From Sphingomonas sp. (GTDB lineage: Bacteria; Pseudomonadota; Alphaproteobacteria; Sphingomonadales; Sphingomonadaceae): a DNA stretch of 64,000 nt. This document shows positions 32,473 to 40,756 of this stretch, one piece after another (positions within the stretch are counted from its first letter, which is position 1; every line of letters starts with the position of its first letter). Location of the stretch: assembly GCA_017418975.1 (NCBI GenBank), contig JAFOMG010000017.1, positions 806,001 to 870,000 on the forward strand, given 5' to 3'. Below the pieces are notes generated by a model. The model saw only the letters and a list, made by a program, of their open reading frames with translations. It did not search any database and was not told the origin of the DNA. The translations under genes were made by a program, and so were the position numbers.

Positions 32473-33732
32473 TCAGACAGACTTCATCACCAGGCTGGCA
32501 TTGGTGCCGCCGAAGCCGAACGAGTTGTTCAGCACCGCGCGGACCTTGCGCTGCTTGGCGATGTGCGGAACGAGATCGACGCCCGCGCAATTCTCGCTCG
32601 GATTGTCGAGGTTCAGCGTCGGCGGCACGATCTGGTCGCGCAGCGCCAGGATGCAGAAGATGCTCTCCACTGCGCCCGCGCCGCCCAGCAGGTGGCCGAT
32701 CGCCGACTTGGTCGAGCTCATCGAGAGGCCGCCGATCGCGTCGCCGAACAGGCGGCGCACCGCGCCGAGCTCCAGCTCGTCGCCCAGCGGCGTCGAGGTG
32801 CCGTGCGCGTTGATATAGTCGATGTCGCCAAGGTCGAGGCCCGACTTCTTCATCGCCATCTGCATCGAGCGGAAGGCGCCCGAGCCCTCGGGATGCGGCG
32901 CCGTGACGTGATAGGCGTCGCCCGACAGGCCATAGCCGACGACTTCGGCATAGATCTTCGCGCCGCGGCGCTTGGCATGCTCATATTCCTCGAGCACGAC
33001 GATGCCCGCGCCCTCGCCCATGACGAAGCCGTCGCGATCCTGGTCCCAAGGGCGGCTGGCCTTGGTGGGGTCGTCGCGGAAACCGGTCGACAGCGCGCGC
33101 GCCTGGCCGAAGCCGGCGATGCCGATCGGGCAGACCGTGCTCTCGGCGCCGCCGGCGAGCATGATGTCGGCATCGTCCATCGCGATCATGCGCGCGGCGT
33201 CGCCGATCGAGTGGGCGCCGGTCGAGCAGGCGGTCACCACCGCATGGTTCGGGCCCATCAGGCCATATTTGATCGAGACCTGGCCCGAGATCAGGTTGAT
33301 CAGGCGGCCATGGACGAAATGCGGGCTGACGCGCTTCGGGCCCTTCTCGGCCAGGACGAGCGATTCGCTCTCGATGCCCGGCAGGCCGCCGATGCCCGAG
33401 CCGATCGAGCAGCCGGCGCGGAAGCGCATCTCCTCCGGCATGTCGGTGAGGCCGGCATCCTCGATCGCCTGGCCGGCGGCATCGATGCCGTAGACGATGA
33501 ACGGATCGACCTGGCGCTGGACCTTGTGATCGACGCGCTTGCCCGGATCGAAGCCATATTCATGGTCCGGACCCTTCACTTCGCAGGCATAGTTGCTCTG
33601 GAAATCGGTCGCGTCGAAGCGGGTGATCGTGCCCGCGCCGGACTTGGCGGCGATGATGTTCTTCCAGGCAGTCTCGACATCCGCGCCCAGCGGGGTGACG
33701 AGGCCAAGGCCGGTGACAACTACACGGCGCAT
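32473..33732 (-). CDS. fabF: 3-oxoacyl-ACP synthase II
   Basis: A 419-residue condensing enzyme that elongates acyl-ACP with malonyl-ACP. It has the N-terminal RRVVVTGLGLVTPLGADVET, the active-site Cys in HAVVTACSTGAHSIGDAARM, and the two His residues in NAHGTSTPLGD and STKSAIGHLLGGAGAVES. C-terminal VRAVLNNSFGFGGTNASLVM is diagnostic. It lies downstream of acpP, with a strong terminator between them, and upstream of mltG, the usual acpP-fabF-mltG order. Confidence 0.98.
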   Translation of the reverse strand: MRRVVVTGLGLVTPLGADVETAWKNIIAAKSGAGTITRFDATDFQSNYACEVKGPDHEYGFDPGKRVDHKVQRQVDPFIVYGIDAAGQAIEDAGLTDMPEEMRFRAGCSIGSGIGGLPGIESESLVLAEKGPKRVSPHFVHGRLINLISGQVSIKYGLMGPNHAVVTACSTGAHSIGDAARMIAMDDADIMLAGGAESTVCPIGIAGFGQARALSTGFRDDPTKASRPWDQDRDGFVMGEGAGIVVLEEYEHAKRRGAKIYAEVVGYGLSGDAYHVTAPHPEGSGAFRSMQMAMKKSGLDLGDIDYINAHGTSTPLGDELELGAVRRLFGDAIGGLSMSSTKSAIGHLLGGAGAVESIFCILALRDQIVPPTLNLDNPSENCAGVDLVPHIAKQRKVRAVLNNSFGFGGTNASLVMKSV

Positions 33733-33799
33733 CCGCTTTCTCCGTCAAACTTCTCGAAATTCGCACATGAAAGCAGGCGAAATACCTGATTTCATGGCC

Positions 33800-33851
33800 A
33801 AAACAAAACGGCTCCCCGCCCAACTCTCTTCGAGCCCGGGACGGGGAGCCG
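33800..33851 (-). terminator. Terminator or attenuator between acpP and fabF
   Basis: CGGCTCCCCG (33809-33818) pairs with CGGGGAGCCG (33842-33851). On the minus strand it is followed by TTTTGTTTTGG, just after acpP and before fabF. It could let acpP be expressed well above fabF. Confidence 0.7.
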
Positions 33852-33898
33852 CTGGATTCTCAAGCTCGGCCCATAAGGGCGCGATCGCCCGGGGGCGA

Positions 33899-34147
33899 TC
33901 AGCCCGCCTGGTGCTCGGAGATGTAGGAGACCGCGTCGCCGACGGTGCTGATCTTCTCAGCCGCGTCGTCGGGAATCTCGACGCCGAATTCCTCTTCGAA
34001 CGCCATCACCAGCTCGACGATGTCGAGGCTGTCGGCGCCCAGGTCATCAATGAAGCTCGCCGTCGGCGAAACGTCGCCTGCGTCGACACCGAGGTGATCG
34101 ACGACGAGCGCAGTCACGCGGGTGGTGATCTCTTCCTGAGTGGCCAT
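33899..34147 (-). CDS. acpP: Acyl carrier protein
   Basis: An 82-residue ACP. The phosphopantetheine attachment Ser is in [20 protein letters not shown] (DSL motif). The acidic helix [20 protein letters not shown] and the ending [16 protein letters not shown] are canonical. It carries acyl intermediates between the fatty-acid enzymes encoded on either side. Confidence 0.98.
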   Translation of the reverse strand: MATQEEITTRVTALVVDHLGVDAGDVSPTASFIDDLGADSLDIVELVMAFEEEFGVEIPDDAAEKISTVGDAVSYISEHQAG

Positions 34148-34248
34148 GGTCCCTGTTTTCCTTTGTAGCTAGGGGCTCAATATCGTTGGAACGCACCTAG
34201 ATCGCACATGATGTCGTTGCAAGAGGGTGCGCGTGGGTGCCGTTGCGG

Positions 34249-34791
34249 TCAGGCCTGCGAAAACTGCCAGGCCGCGTAGCGGACGGTGCTGAGGAAGAGG
34301 AAATATTTATTGAGCAGCGCCGCATTGGCGCGCGTCTGCTTCGCTTCGTCGGTGACCGAGGCGATCACCAGCTGCTGCATTTCCTCGGTGGTGAGCGGAC
34401 GGTTGCGCGCATCCTCGGGCAGCGCGTCGAACCGGGTCTCGAGCTCGTTGGGGTCGAATCCCTGGTCGACAACGGCCTTTTCGGCGATCGGCTGGCCAAG
34501 CCTGGCGAGCGTGTAGACCCGCGCGGCCTCCAGTGCCGCCTCGGACCATTTGTGCGCATCGGCGCATTCCTTGGCGGCGATCGAGATGCCGCTGCCGACC
34601 GCCGGATCATAGGTGGGGCGCACTGCGGCGCCCTCCCCCATGTTGCGCGTGACGTCCTTGCCGATCTGCTCGGTCAGGGCAGGCTTGAGCTTGCCGATCA
34701 CGCAATCGATCGTCGCGAGATCCGCGGCCCTGGCCGGGATTGCGAAGGCTGCGGCCATGAGAGCCGCGATTCCGAAAAGACGCATAGACAT
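34249..34791 (-). CDS. Secreted hypothetical protein, distant paralog of its upstream neighbour
   Basis: A 180-residue protein with a signal peptide (MRLFGIAALMAAAFAIPARA). The mature part is helical, with Cys residues in ATIDCVIGKL and AAKECADAHKWSEAALEA followed by ARVYTLARLG. It shares with the next gene upstream the order: signal peptide, first Cys, KxC, a Trp a few residues later, an AAxxY block, and an LPxDxRxR motif. This suggests tandem duplication followed by divergence. GGAG lies upstream of the ATG at 34791. Function unknown; it sits inside the fatty-acid gene group between fabG and acpP. Confidence 0.7.
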   Translation of the reverse strand: MSMRLFGIAALMAAAFAIPARAADLATIDCVIGKLKPALTEQIGKDVTRNMGEGAAVRPTYDPAVGSGISIAAKECADAHKWSEAALEAARVYTLARLGQPIAEKAVVDQGFDPNELETRFDALPEDARNRPLTTEEMQQLVIASVTDEAKQTRANAALLNKYFLFLSTVRYAAWQFSQA

Positions 34792-34853
34792 CACACTCCA
34801 GCCGCTAGCGCAGCGATGTTGGGCCCGGGATACTTGCCCATCTCCAAGAGCGC

Positions 34854-35378
34854 TCACAAGGTCTTCCAGATTTCGATCATCCGGGGGGCTCGCACGCTGA
34901 AGAGCATGTACATCGTTCCCATTTCGAGATCGGTGGCGTCCGTCGTCAAACCAGCCGCACGGATTTCATCGCGCATCCATTGCTTGTCTGCGGAAGTGAG
35001 CGCCTTGGAGATGAGGCGATCGCGTCGGTCGGCGGGCATGTTCGCGACGGACATGTTGATGCGATCAAGCGCTCCATCGCGCTTGCCGAGCTCGGTGGCC
35101 AGGTAATCCCGCATCACGATCGTCTCGAAATATCGGCCCGCCGCGTCGCCAACCGCTCCGTTCCACCGATAGCGATCGAGGCACGGTTTGGCCTTGGCCT
35201 GGATCATACGGCCGAACGCCTCCAGCGATGGACCGCCGCCATGCGCCACTTGAAACGCCACGCTTCCCACGGCGGAGGTTTCCAAGGCATCGAGACATTG
35301 CAACTCGCTCGCATCCCGCGCAAACGACACATTAGGCAATGTGGTCGCCAACAGGATCGCCGTAGTCAACGCTTTCAT
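34854..35378 (-). CDS. Secreted hypothetical protein, distant paralog of its downstream neighbour
   Basis: A 174-residue protein with a signal peptide (MKALTTAILLATTLPNVSFA). The mature part has ASELQCLDALETSAVGSVAF, QAKAKPCLDRYRWNGAVGDA and AGRYFETIVMRDYLATELGK, then MPADRRDRLISKALTSADKQ. The spacing of Cys, Trp and Tyr follows that of the downstream secreted protein at 34249-34791, although identity is low. It is a helical periplasmic protein of unknown role, between fabG and acpP. Confidence 0.7.
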   Translation of the reverse strand: MKALTTAILLATTLPNVSFARDASELQCLDALETSAVGSVAFQVAHGGGPSLEAFGRMIQAKAKPCLDRYRWNGAVGDAAGRYFETIVMRDYLATELGKRDGALDRINMSVANMPADRRDRLISKALTSADKQWMRDEIRAAGLTTDATDLEMGTMYMLFSVRAPRMIEIWKTL

Positions 35379-35405
35379 CTTATGCCCCTGCCAGCCCCGC
35401 CAGGC

Positions 35406-36143
35406 TCACAGCATCGCCATACCGCCATTCACATGCAAGGTCTGGCCGGTGACGTAGCTTGCCTCCCTGCTGGCGAGATAGACGACGGCGGCGCCGATGT
35501 CCTCGCCCTCGCCCAGCTTGCCCGCGGGGATGCGGCCGAGCAGCGCTTCCTTCTGCGCCTCAGGCAGCACATCGGTCATCGCCGAGCGGATGAAGCCCGG
35601 GGCAACGCAGTTCACCGTGATGTTGCGGCTGGCCAGTTCCTGGGCGAGCGCCTTGGACATGCCGACAAGGCCGGCCTTGGACGCGGCATAATTGGCCTGG
35701 CCGGGGTTCCCGGTCGCGCCCACGACGGAGGTGATCGAGACGACGCGGCCGAATCGCGCCTTCATCATCGGCTTGGCGGCGGCGCGGATCAGGCGGAAGG
35801 CGGCCTCGAGGTTCACGGTGATGACCTGCTCCCACTCCTCGTCCTTCATCCGCATCGCAAGATTGTCGCGCGTGACGCCGGCATTGTTGACGAGGATGTC
35901 GAGCTGGCCGAGCGCCTCGACCGCCTGGGGCACCAGGGCATCGACCTGGGCCTTGTCGGAAAGATTGCAGGGGAGCGCGACATGATCGCCGCCCAGGCTG
36001 GCGCGGAAGGCCTCGAGCTTCTCGGCATTGCTGCCCGACACGGCGAGCCGGGCGCCTTGCGCGGCCAGCGCCCTGGCGATCGCGGAGCCGATGCCGCCGG
36101 AAGCGCCGGTAACGAGTGCGGTCATGCCTGTGAGGTCGAACAT
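35406..36143 (-). CDS. fabG: 3-oxoacyl-ACP reductase
   Basis: A 245-residue short-chain dehydrogenase. The NADP-binding TGASGGIGSAIARALAAQGA is near residue 12, with LVNNAGVTRDNLAMRMKDEE (the NNAG motif and the FabG-type TRDxLxxRM), Ser in VVSITSVVGATGNPGQANYA, and the YAASKAGL active-site Tyr-Lys pair. It reduces 3-oxoacyl-ACP using NADPH. It would normally sit immediately downstream of fabD; here the GxxExxY cassette separates the two. Confidence 0.97.
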   Translation of the reverse strand: MFDLTGMTALVTGASGGIGSAIARALAAQGARLAVSGSNAEKLEAFRASLGGDHVALPCNLSDKAQVDALVPQAVEALGQLDILVNNAGVTRDNLAMRMKDEEWEQVITVNLEAAFRLIRAAAKPMMKARFGRVVSITSVVGATGNPGQANYAASKAGLVGMSKALAQELASRNITVNCVAPGFIRSAMTDVLPEAQKEALLGRIPAGKLGEGEDIGAAVVYLASREASYVTGQTLHVNGGMAML

Positions 36144-36166
36144 TGGGGGTCTCCAGAGGAAAGAAG

Positions 36167-36589
36167 TTATTGGTTCACGCGGAGGCGCGGAGACGCGGAG
36201 GGGGAATAATCGTTCACGATTCGCCTGAGCCCCTCCTTCAGCGTTGCGCCGCCGAAGTTGATCAGCAGCCCTACGGGCTGTTTGGTCAGACGCAAATAGG
36301 TGAGAAGCTGCTTTCCGTGCACGGCGGTCAAACGCTCGACCGACTTGATCTCGACCAGCAAGCGCTCTCCCACCAGCAAATCTATGCGGAACGCTCCCTC
36401 GAACCGAAGGCCGTCAAACTCGATGTCGATCGGCCGCTGACGTGCAACGGCATATCCCATTGAAGCCAGCTTGCTGGCAAGAATAGCCTCGTAGACGCTT
36501 TCGAGCAGGCCGGGGCCGAGTTCACGATGCAACCGCAACGCGACATCCACGACGTCGCCGCTGATCTGCTCAATGTCCCTCAAGCCCAA
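36167..36589 (-). CDS. GxxExxY-family protein
   Basis: A 140-residue GxxExxY protein: GDVVDVALRLHRELGPGLLE carries straight into SVYEAIL, giving the family name motif GLLESVY. Then come IDIEFDGLRFEGAFRIDLLV, LLVEIKSVERLTAVHGKQLL and RLTKQPVGLLINFGGATLKE. The D-x(n)-E-x-K arrangement resembles a PD-(D/E)xK nuclease core, which is an inference. The last 13 residues (YSPSASPRLRVNQ) are encoded inside the flanking repeat. The gene and its two 30-base inverted repeats form a discrete cassette between fabD and fabG. Confidence 0.88.
   Translation of the reverse strand: MGLRDIEQISGDVVDVALRLHRELGPGLLESVYEAILASKLASMGYAVARQRPIDIEFDGLRFEGAFRIDLLVGERLLVEIKSVERLTAVHGKQLLTYLRLTKQPVGLLINFGGATLKEGLRRIVNDYSPSASPRLRVNQ
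36171..36200. repeat. Left inverted repeat of the GxxExxY cassette
   Basis: Thirty bases beginning TGGTTCACGCGGAGGCGCGG. They match the reverse complement of 36591-36620 at 28 of 30 positions, and share their core with 17878-17903. Confidence 0.85.
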
Positions 36590-36590
36590 T

Positions 36591-36620
36591 CTCCGCGCCT
36601 CCGCGTCTCCGCGTGAACCA
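36591..36620. repeat. Right inverted repeat of the GxxExxY cassette
   Basis: Thirty bases ending CCGCGTCTCCGCGTGAACCA, the inverted partner of 36171-36200 (28/30 match; the two differences are an A/G exchange between the internal repeats). It starts two bases beyond the GxxExxY start codon. Confidence 0.85.
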
Positions 36621-36632
36621 CTCTCTGCCTGT

Positions 36633-37568
36633 TTACAGCCCCTTCGCCAGCGCCTCGATATCGTCCATCGTCACCACGCTCACCGGCGCGGCATCGGGGG
36701 CGATGCGCTTGACCATGCCGCCCAGCACCTTGCCGCCGAACTCGACATAATCGGTCACGCCCGCCGCAAACATCGCCAGCACCGATTCGCGCCAGCGGAC
36801 CATGCCGGTCACCTGCTCCACGAGCAGCGCGCGGATCGTGTCGGGATCGGCGACCGGCGCTGCCGTGACATTGGCATAGACCGGCACCAGCGGCGCTTGG
36901 ATCGAGACCGCCGCCAGCGCCTCGGCCATCGCGTCGGCGGCAGGCTGCATCAGCGGGCAGTGGAACGGCGCCGAGACCGGCAGGAGCAGCGCCCGCTTGG
37001 CGCCCATCTCCTTGGCGATCGGGAGCGCGCGCTCGATCGCCTCGCGGTGCCCCGAGATCACCACCTGCGACGGATCATTGTCGTTGGCGACGGCGCAGAC
37101 CTGGCCCTCGGCCGCCGCATCCGCGATCGCCTGGGCCTTTTCGCGGTCGGCACCGAGGATCGCGGCCATCGCACCGACGCCGACGGGCACGGCCGCCTGC
37201 ATCGCATCGCCGCGGATGCGGAGCAGCTTCGCGGTAGTCGCGAGATCCAGGGCACCGGCGGCGCAGAGCGCGGTATATTCGCCGAGCGAATGGCCCGCGA
37301 CGAAATCGGCCTTGTCGGCAAGGCGGATGCCGCCTTCCTTCTCGAGCACGCGCAGCACCGCGACGGCATTGGCCATGATCGCCGGCTGGGCATTGGCGGT
37401 GAGGGTCAGCCGATCCTCGGGCCCCTCCACCATCAGCTGGAACAGCTTCTGGCCCAGCGCCTCGTCGACTTCCTGGAAGACTTCGCGGGCGGTGGCACTC
37501 GCTTCGGCCAGGGCCTTGCCCATGCCGACGGCCTGGCTGCCCTGGCCGGGGAAGATGAAGGCGCGCAT
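36633..37568 (-). CDS. fabD: Malonyl-CoA:ACP transacylase
   Basis: A 311-residue enzyme. It opens MRAFIFPGQGSQAVGMGKAL and has the nucleophile Ser in FVAGHSLGEYTALCAAGALD (GHSLG), the catalytic His in LLPVSAPFHCPLMQPAADAM, and the Gln of GQGSQ. It loads malonate onto ACP. The start at 37568 begins the conserved block and has AGGAGAGA upstream. It is the first gene of the fatty-acid group on this strand. Confidence 0.97.
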   Translation of the reverse strand: MRAFIFPGQGSQAVGMGKALAEASATAREVFQEVDEALGQKLFQLMVEGPEDRLTLTANAQPAIMANAVAVLRVLEKEGGIRLADKADFVAGHSLGEYTALCAAGALDLATTAKLLRIRGDAMQAAVPVGVGAMAAILGADREKAQAIADAAAEGQVCAVANDNDPSQVVISGHREAIERALPIAKEMGAKRALLLPVSAPFHCPLMQPAADAMAEALAAVSIQAPLVPVYANVTAAPVADPDTIRALLVEQVTGMVRWRESVLAMFAAGVTDYVEFGGKVLGGMVKRIAPDAAPVSVVTMDDIEALAKGL

Positions 37569-37789
37569 GTCTCTCTCCTGTCGGCGGCGCTGCAATGGGG
37601 CCGCGCGTTAGAACCGCGCCCTGCCCGACGCAACCCCGGGCGCGCCGCGACGAAACTGAACGAAGCCGCCGCGCTTGCGAAACATTGCGACCATTTCGCG
37701 CATCGAACGGGAAACACCTGCGACACGGCCTGCCCAGATTGCCTCCGACGCCAGAGCAATCCGGCGCCACCGACAAGAGGAGTGCAGTC

Positions 37790-38122
37790 ATGAAGAAGTT
37801 CGTTCTCGCCGCCGTCGCCGCGTCGCTGGTCGCGACCCCGGTGCTCGCCGCCGCCCCGCAGCACGGCCGTCCGCCGGCGCAGCAACAGGTGGTCGTCAAG
37901 AAGAAGGTCGTCGTCACCAGGCCGGGCTATCGCAACTGGCGCAAGGGCGAGCGCTTCGACAGCCGCTATGCCCGCAACTATCGCCAGATCGACTATCGCC
38001 ACTATCGTGGCCTGAAGGCCCCGCCGCGCGGCTATCGCTATGTCCAGTCGGGCAACGACGCAGTGCTGGTGGGCATCACCTCGGGCATCATCGCGGCGGT
38101 GTTCGCGGGCGCGATCCGCTGA
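37790..38122 (+). CDS. RcnB-like small secreted protein
   Basis: A 110-residue protein with a signal peptide (MKKFVLAAVAASLVATPVLA). The mature part is basic and Tyr/Arg-rich: RPGYRNWRKGERFDSRYARN, then YRQIDYRHYRGLKAPPRGYR and YVQSGNDAVLVGITSGIIAA. The W..G.R......Y...D........PP.GY.W-like pattern with VL.....G.I is that of the RcnB family (periplasmic, linked to Ni/Co homeostasis in E. coli). AAGAGGAGTG precedes the ATG. A strong terminator follows. Confidence 0.85.
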   Translation: MKKFVLAAVAASLVATPVLAAAPQHGRPPAQQQVVVKKKVVVTRPGYRNWRKGERFDSRYARNYRQIDYRHYRGLKAPPRGYRYVQSGNDAVLVGITSGIIAAVFAGAIR

Positions 38123-38146
38123 AGCAGAACCCGGGACGGACACACG

Positions 38147-38175
38147 AAACGGCAGGGCCATGCCCTGCCGTTTTA
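38147..38175 (+). terminator. Terminator of the RcnB-like gene
   Basis: AAACGGCAGGGC (38147-38158) and GCCCTGCCGTTT (38162-38173) form a perfect 12-bp stem with a 3-base loop, followed by TTACG. Confidence 0.85.
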
Positions 38176-38255
38176 CGTTCGCGCGAAGAATCCGACTCCT
38201 CGTTTCGGCTCCGTTAGTGTTATGGTTAACGAGCGTCGACAGGGAGGAATGCAGG

Positions 38256-39212
38256 ATGTTCAGGGCAGCAGCCCTCACGGCCCTTGCCGCGGCCGTGTTG
38301 ATGCCATTCGCCACGATTGCGGCGGACCGCGACGATGGCGGCCTCGCCCCCGATTTCGAAGGCCAGGTCGCCTATTTCGGCAATTATACCGGCAAGACCT
38401 CGGTCACCGCCGATCTGCGCCGCCGCGAGCAGGCCCCCTGCCCCTATCCCGACCAGCGCTGCTATCAGCAGGTCGTCGGCGGCGGCGTGAAGGTGGTGCT
38501 CAGCTTCGACGGCGAGCACGTCACCGGCTTCTATTATTCGGTCGGCGGGTTCGAGGGGCCGAACGGGCTGCGCGAAGGCACGCTGATCGGCCGGCGCACC
38601 GCGGTGGGCTGCGAACTCTACGAGGCGGACGGCACGATGTGGCAGGCCACGACCTGCGGCGCCAAGGGCTTCCAGGGCCAGATCGTCTCGGTGCGCGGCA
38701 TTCCGAAACAGTCCGAAGTGACCTTCTCCACCGTCGGCATGTTCGTGCGCGACACCGGCTGGATCACCAGGCTGGGCGAGGAAGAGGCGCGGCGCGACCG
38801 CCGGATCAACTGGCTGACCCCGCGGCTCGACGGGCCGGGATCGCCGGAAAGCCGCTTCCGCGCCGCAGTCGAGCTCGACAGCTTCTCGCGCCATTTTCGC
38901 GGCATCGACATGGGGCGGGTTGCCGAGCCGGTGCGCTCGGGCAAGCCGCGGAAGAACCGCGAATGGTATCTCGACAGCAGCTATGCCCGGCCGGACGGCA
39001 GCACCGGCAACGTCCGGGGCGTGGTCTATAATGACCGGATCCGCTGCATCCAGTGGGACGACGAATCCTGCGGCCCGATCCATCCGCCGGCGGACTTCCC
39101 CAAGCCCCGGCTCGACGATGATGGCGGCTGGCTCTCGCGCAGCCCGGCACCGATCGTGGCGAGCGACACCCGGCCGATGCCGCGGCCGCGGGGGAATGGC
39201 GACCGGTATTGA
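38256..39212 (+). CDS. Secreted protein of unknown function
   Basis: A 318-residue protein with a signal peptide (MFRAAALTALAAAVLMPFAT, cleavage near IAAD). The mature part starts LAPDFEGQVAYFGNYTGKTS. It contains three Cys pairs (PCPYPDQRC, VGCELYEADGTMWQATTC, IRCIQWDDESC) that suggest disulfides, beta-rich segments (VVLSFDGEHVTGFYYSVGGF), and a Pro-rich tail. I recognise no family. AGGGAGGAATGCAGG precedes the ATG. It has its own unit between the RcnB-like gene and the ribosomal-protein operon. Confidence 0.7.
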   Translation: MFRAAALTALAAAVLMPFATIAADRDDGGLAPDFEGQVAYFGNYTGKTSVTADLRRREQAPCPYPDQRCYQQVVGGGVKVVLSFDGEHVTGFYYSVGGFEGPNGLREGTLIGRRTAVGCELYEADGTMWQATTCGAKGFQGQIVSVRGIPKQSEVTFSTVGMFVRDTGWITRLGEEEARRDRRINWLTPRLDGPGSPESRFRAAVELDSFSRHFRGIDMGRVAEPVRSGKPRKNREWYLDSSYARPDGSTGNVRGVVYNDRIRCIQWDDESCGPIHPPADFPKPRLDDDGGWLSRSPAPIVASDTRPMPRPRGNGDRY

Positions 39213-39439
39213 GCCGGGCCGATGGGAGCGAAGCTTGCGGCCTGGCCCGGATTCGTCTCCTTCCTCCCTAAGCACCGGCGGGGTTTAGCGCTTGCCTCTC
39301 CTTCCCGCCTCCGCTAAGGGCGCGCCTTCGTTCGAGCAGGAAGTGGTTCCCGTTCGCGCGATACCATTGACTTGAGACGACAGCCGGAGGGGCGCCGCAT
39401 GGGGTGGCGTCAGCGATCGGCCAACATGGAAGAGAATAC

Positions 39440-39826
39440 ATGGCTCTTTACGAGCACGTGTTCCTTGCGCGCCAGGATCTGGCCCAGGCGCAAGTGGACG
39501 CTCTGGCGGAAGCCGCCACCAAGATCGTCGAGGACAACAACGGCAAGGTCGTCAAGACCGAGACCTGGGGTCTTCGTTCGCTCGCCTATCGCATCGCCAA
39601 GAACCGCAAGGCGCATTACGTGATGCTCGAGATCGACGCGCCGGCCGGCGTGGTCGCCGAGCTGGAGCGCCAGACCCAGATCAACGAAGACGTGATCCGC
39701 TACATGACCGTCAAGGTCGACGAGCTGGAGCAGGGCCCGTCGGTGATGATGCGCAAGGGCGACCGTGAGCGCGGCCGTGGCCGTCGCGACCGTGACGAGG
39801 CCGGCAACACCGGTTTCGGCGAGTAA
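39440..39826 (+). CDS. rpsF: 30S ribosomal protein S6
   Basis: A 128-residue S6. [40 protein letters not shown] and [20 protein letters not shown] are characteristic, with a charged [18 protein letters not shown] tail. S6 binds S18 in the small-subunit platform; rpsR follows 15 bases downstream. The 227-base leader (39213-39439) is free of genes and could hold an S6:S18-type autoregulatory structure, but no clear motif was identified. Confidence 0.97.
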   Translation: MALYEHVFLARQDLAQAQVDALAEAATKIVEDNNGKVVKTETWGLRSLAYRIAKNRKAHYVMLEIDAPAGVVAELERQTQINEDVIRYMTVKVDELEQGPSVMMRKGDRERGRGRRDRDEAGNTGFGE

Positions 39827-39841
39827 GGGAGTAGAGAGAAC

Positions 39842-40066
39842 ATGGCACGCCCGTTTTTCCGCCGTCGCAAGAGCTGCCCCTTCTCCGCGAAGGACGCTCC
39901 CCGGATCGACTATAAGGACGTCCGTCTGCTCCAGGGCTTCGTCTCTGAGCGCGGCAAGATCGTCCCGTCGCGCATCACCTCGGTGAGCGCCAAGAAGCAG
40001 CGCGAGCTGGCCCAGGCCATCAAGCGCGCCCGCCACCTGGGCCTGCTGCCCTACATCGTTAAGTAA
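39842..40066 (+). CDS. rpsR: 30S ribosomal protein S18
   Basis: A 74-residue S18: [73 protein letters not shown]. It contains the single Cys typical of non-duplicated S18 genes. It is cotranscribed between rpsF and rplI. Confidence 0.98.
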   Translation: MARPFFRRRKSCPFSAKDAPRIDYKDVRLLQGFVSERGKIVPSRITSVSAKKQRELAQAIKRARHLGLLPYIVK

Positions 40067-40078
40067 GGAGCGCACCCC

Positions 40079-40696
40079 ATGGACGTTATTCTGCTTGAGC
40101 GCGTCGAGAAGCTCGGCGGCATCGGCGACGTGGTGAAGGTCAAGGACGGCTTCGCCCGTAACTACCTGCTGCCGCGCAAGAAGGCGCTGCGCGCCAACGA
40201 AGCCAACAAGAAGGTCTTCGAGGCCAACCGCGCCCGCATCGAGGCCGAGAACGCCTCGCGCCGCACGGACGCGGAGAAGGAAGCCGGCTCGTTCAACGAC
40301 GTGTCCGTCACTCTGATCCGCCAGGCGTCGAACACCGGCCAGCTCTACGGCTCGGTCGCGGTGCGCGACCTGGTCGAGGCGCTCGTCGCCGACGGCCACA
40401 AGGTCACCAAGGCGCAGGTCGTACTCGACAAGCCGATCAAGGCGATCGGCGTGTACGAAGTGCGCGTCGCGCTGCACCCCGAGGTGTCGGTGACCGTCAA
40501 GGTCAACGTCGCCCGTTCGCCGGAAGAGGCCGACATGCAGGCCCAGGGCGTCGACGTGATGGCCCAGATGTTCGAGGAAGGCCGCGACACCACCGGCTTC
40601 GTCGAGGATTATGATCCGAACGCCGAGCCGGGCGCGACTGCCGAGGTCCGCGAGGAAGCTCCGGCCGCCGACGAAGGCGAGACCGCCGAGGGCTGA
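40079..40696 (+). CDS. rplI: 50S ribosomal protein L9
   Basis: A 205-residue L9. The N-terminal domain MDVILLERVEKLGGIGDVVK, VKDGFARNYLLPRKKALRAN is canonical, followed by the connecting helix and the C-terminal domain (VSVTLIRQASNTGQLYGSVA, VVLDKPIKAIGVYEVRVALH). An acidic C-terminal extension of about 45 residues (GFVEDYDPNAEPGATAEVRE) is longer than the E. coli protein, as usual in Alphaproteobacteria. Last gene of the rpsF-rpsR-rplI operon. Confidence 0.98.
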   Translation: MDVILLERVEKLGGIGDVVKVKDGFARNYLLPRKKALRANEANKKVFEANRARIEAENASRRTDAEKEAGSFNDVSVTLIRQASNTGQLYGSVAVRDLVEALVADGHKVTKAQVVLDKPIKAIGVYEVRVALHPEVSVTVKVNVARSPEEADMQAQGVDVMAQMFEEGRDTTGFVEDYDPNAEPGATAEVREEAPAADEGETAEG

Positions 40697-40718
40697 TCGC
40701 CCCCGTCACGGGAAAATG

Positions 40719-40756
40719 AAAGGGCCGCCCCGGAATGCCGGGGCGGCCCTTTTCTT
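40719..40756 (+). terminator. Terminator of the rpsF-rpsR-rplI operon
   Basis: AAAGGGCCGCCCCGG (40719-40733) and CCGGGGCGGCCCTTT (40738-40752) form a perfect 15-bp stem with loop AATG, followed by TCTTG. It is the strongest terminator in the window. Confidence 0.92.

Noticed and set aside
39213..39439. S6:S18 ribosomal-protein leader motif before rpsF
   Set aside because: The leader length is suitable, but I could not identify the conserved bulged-stem motif by eye.
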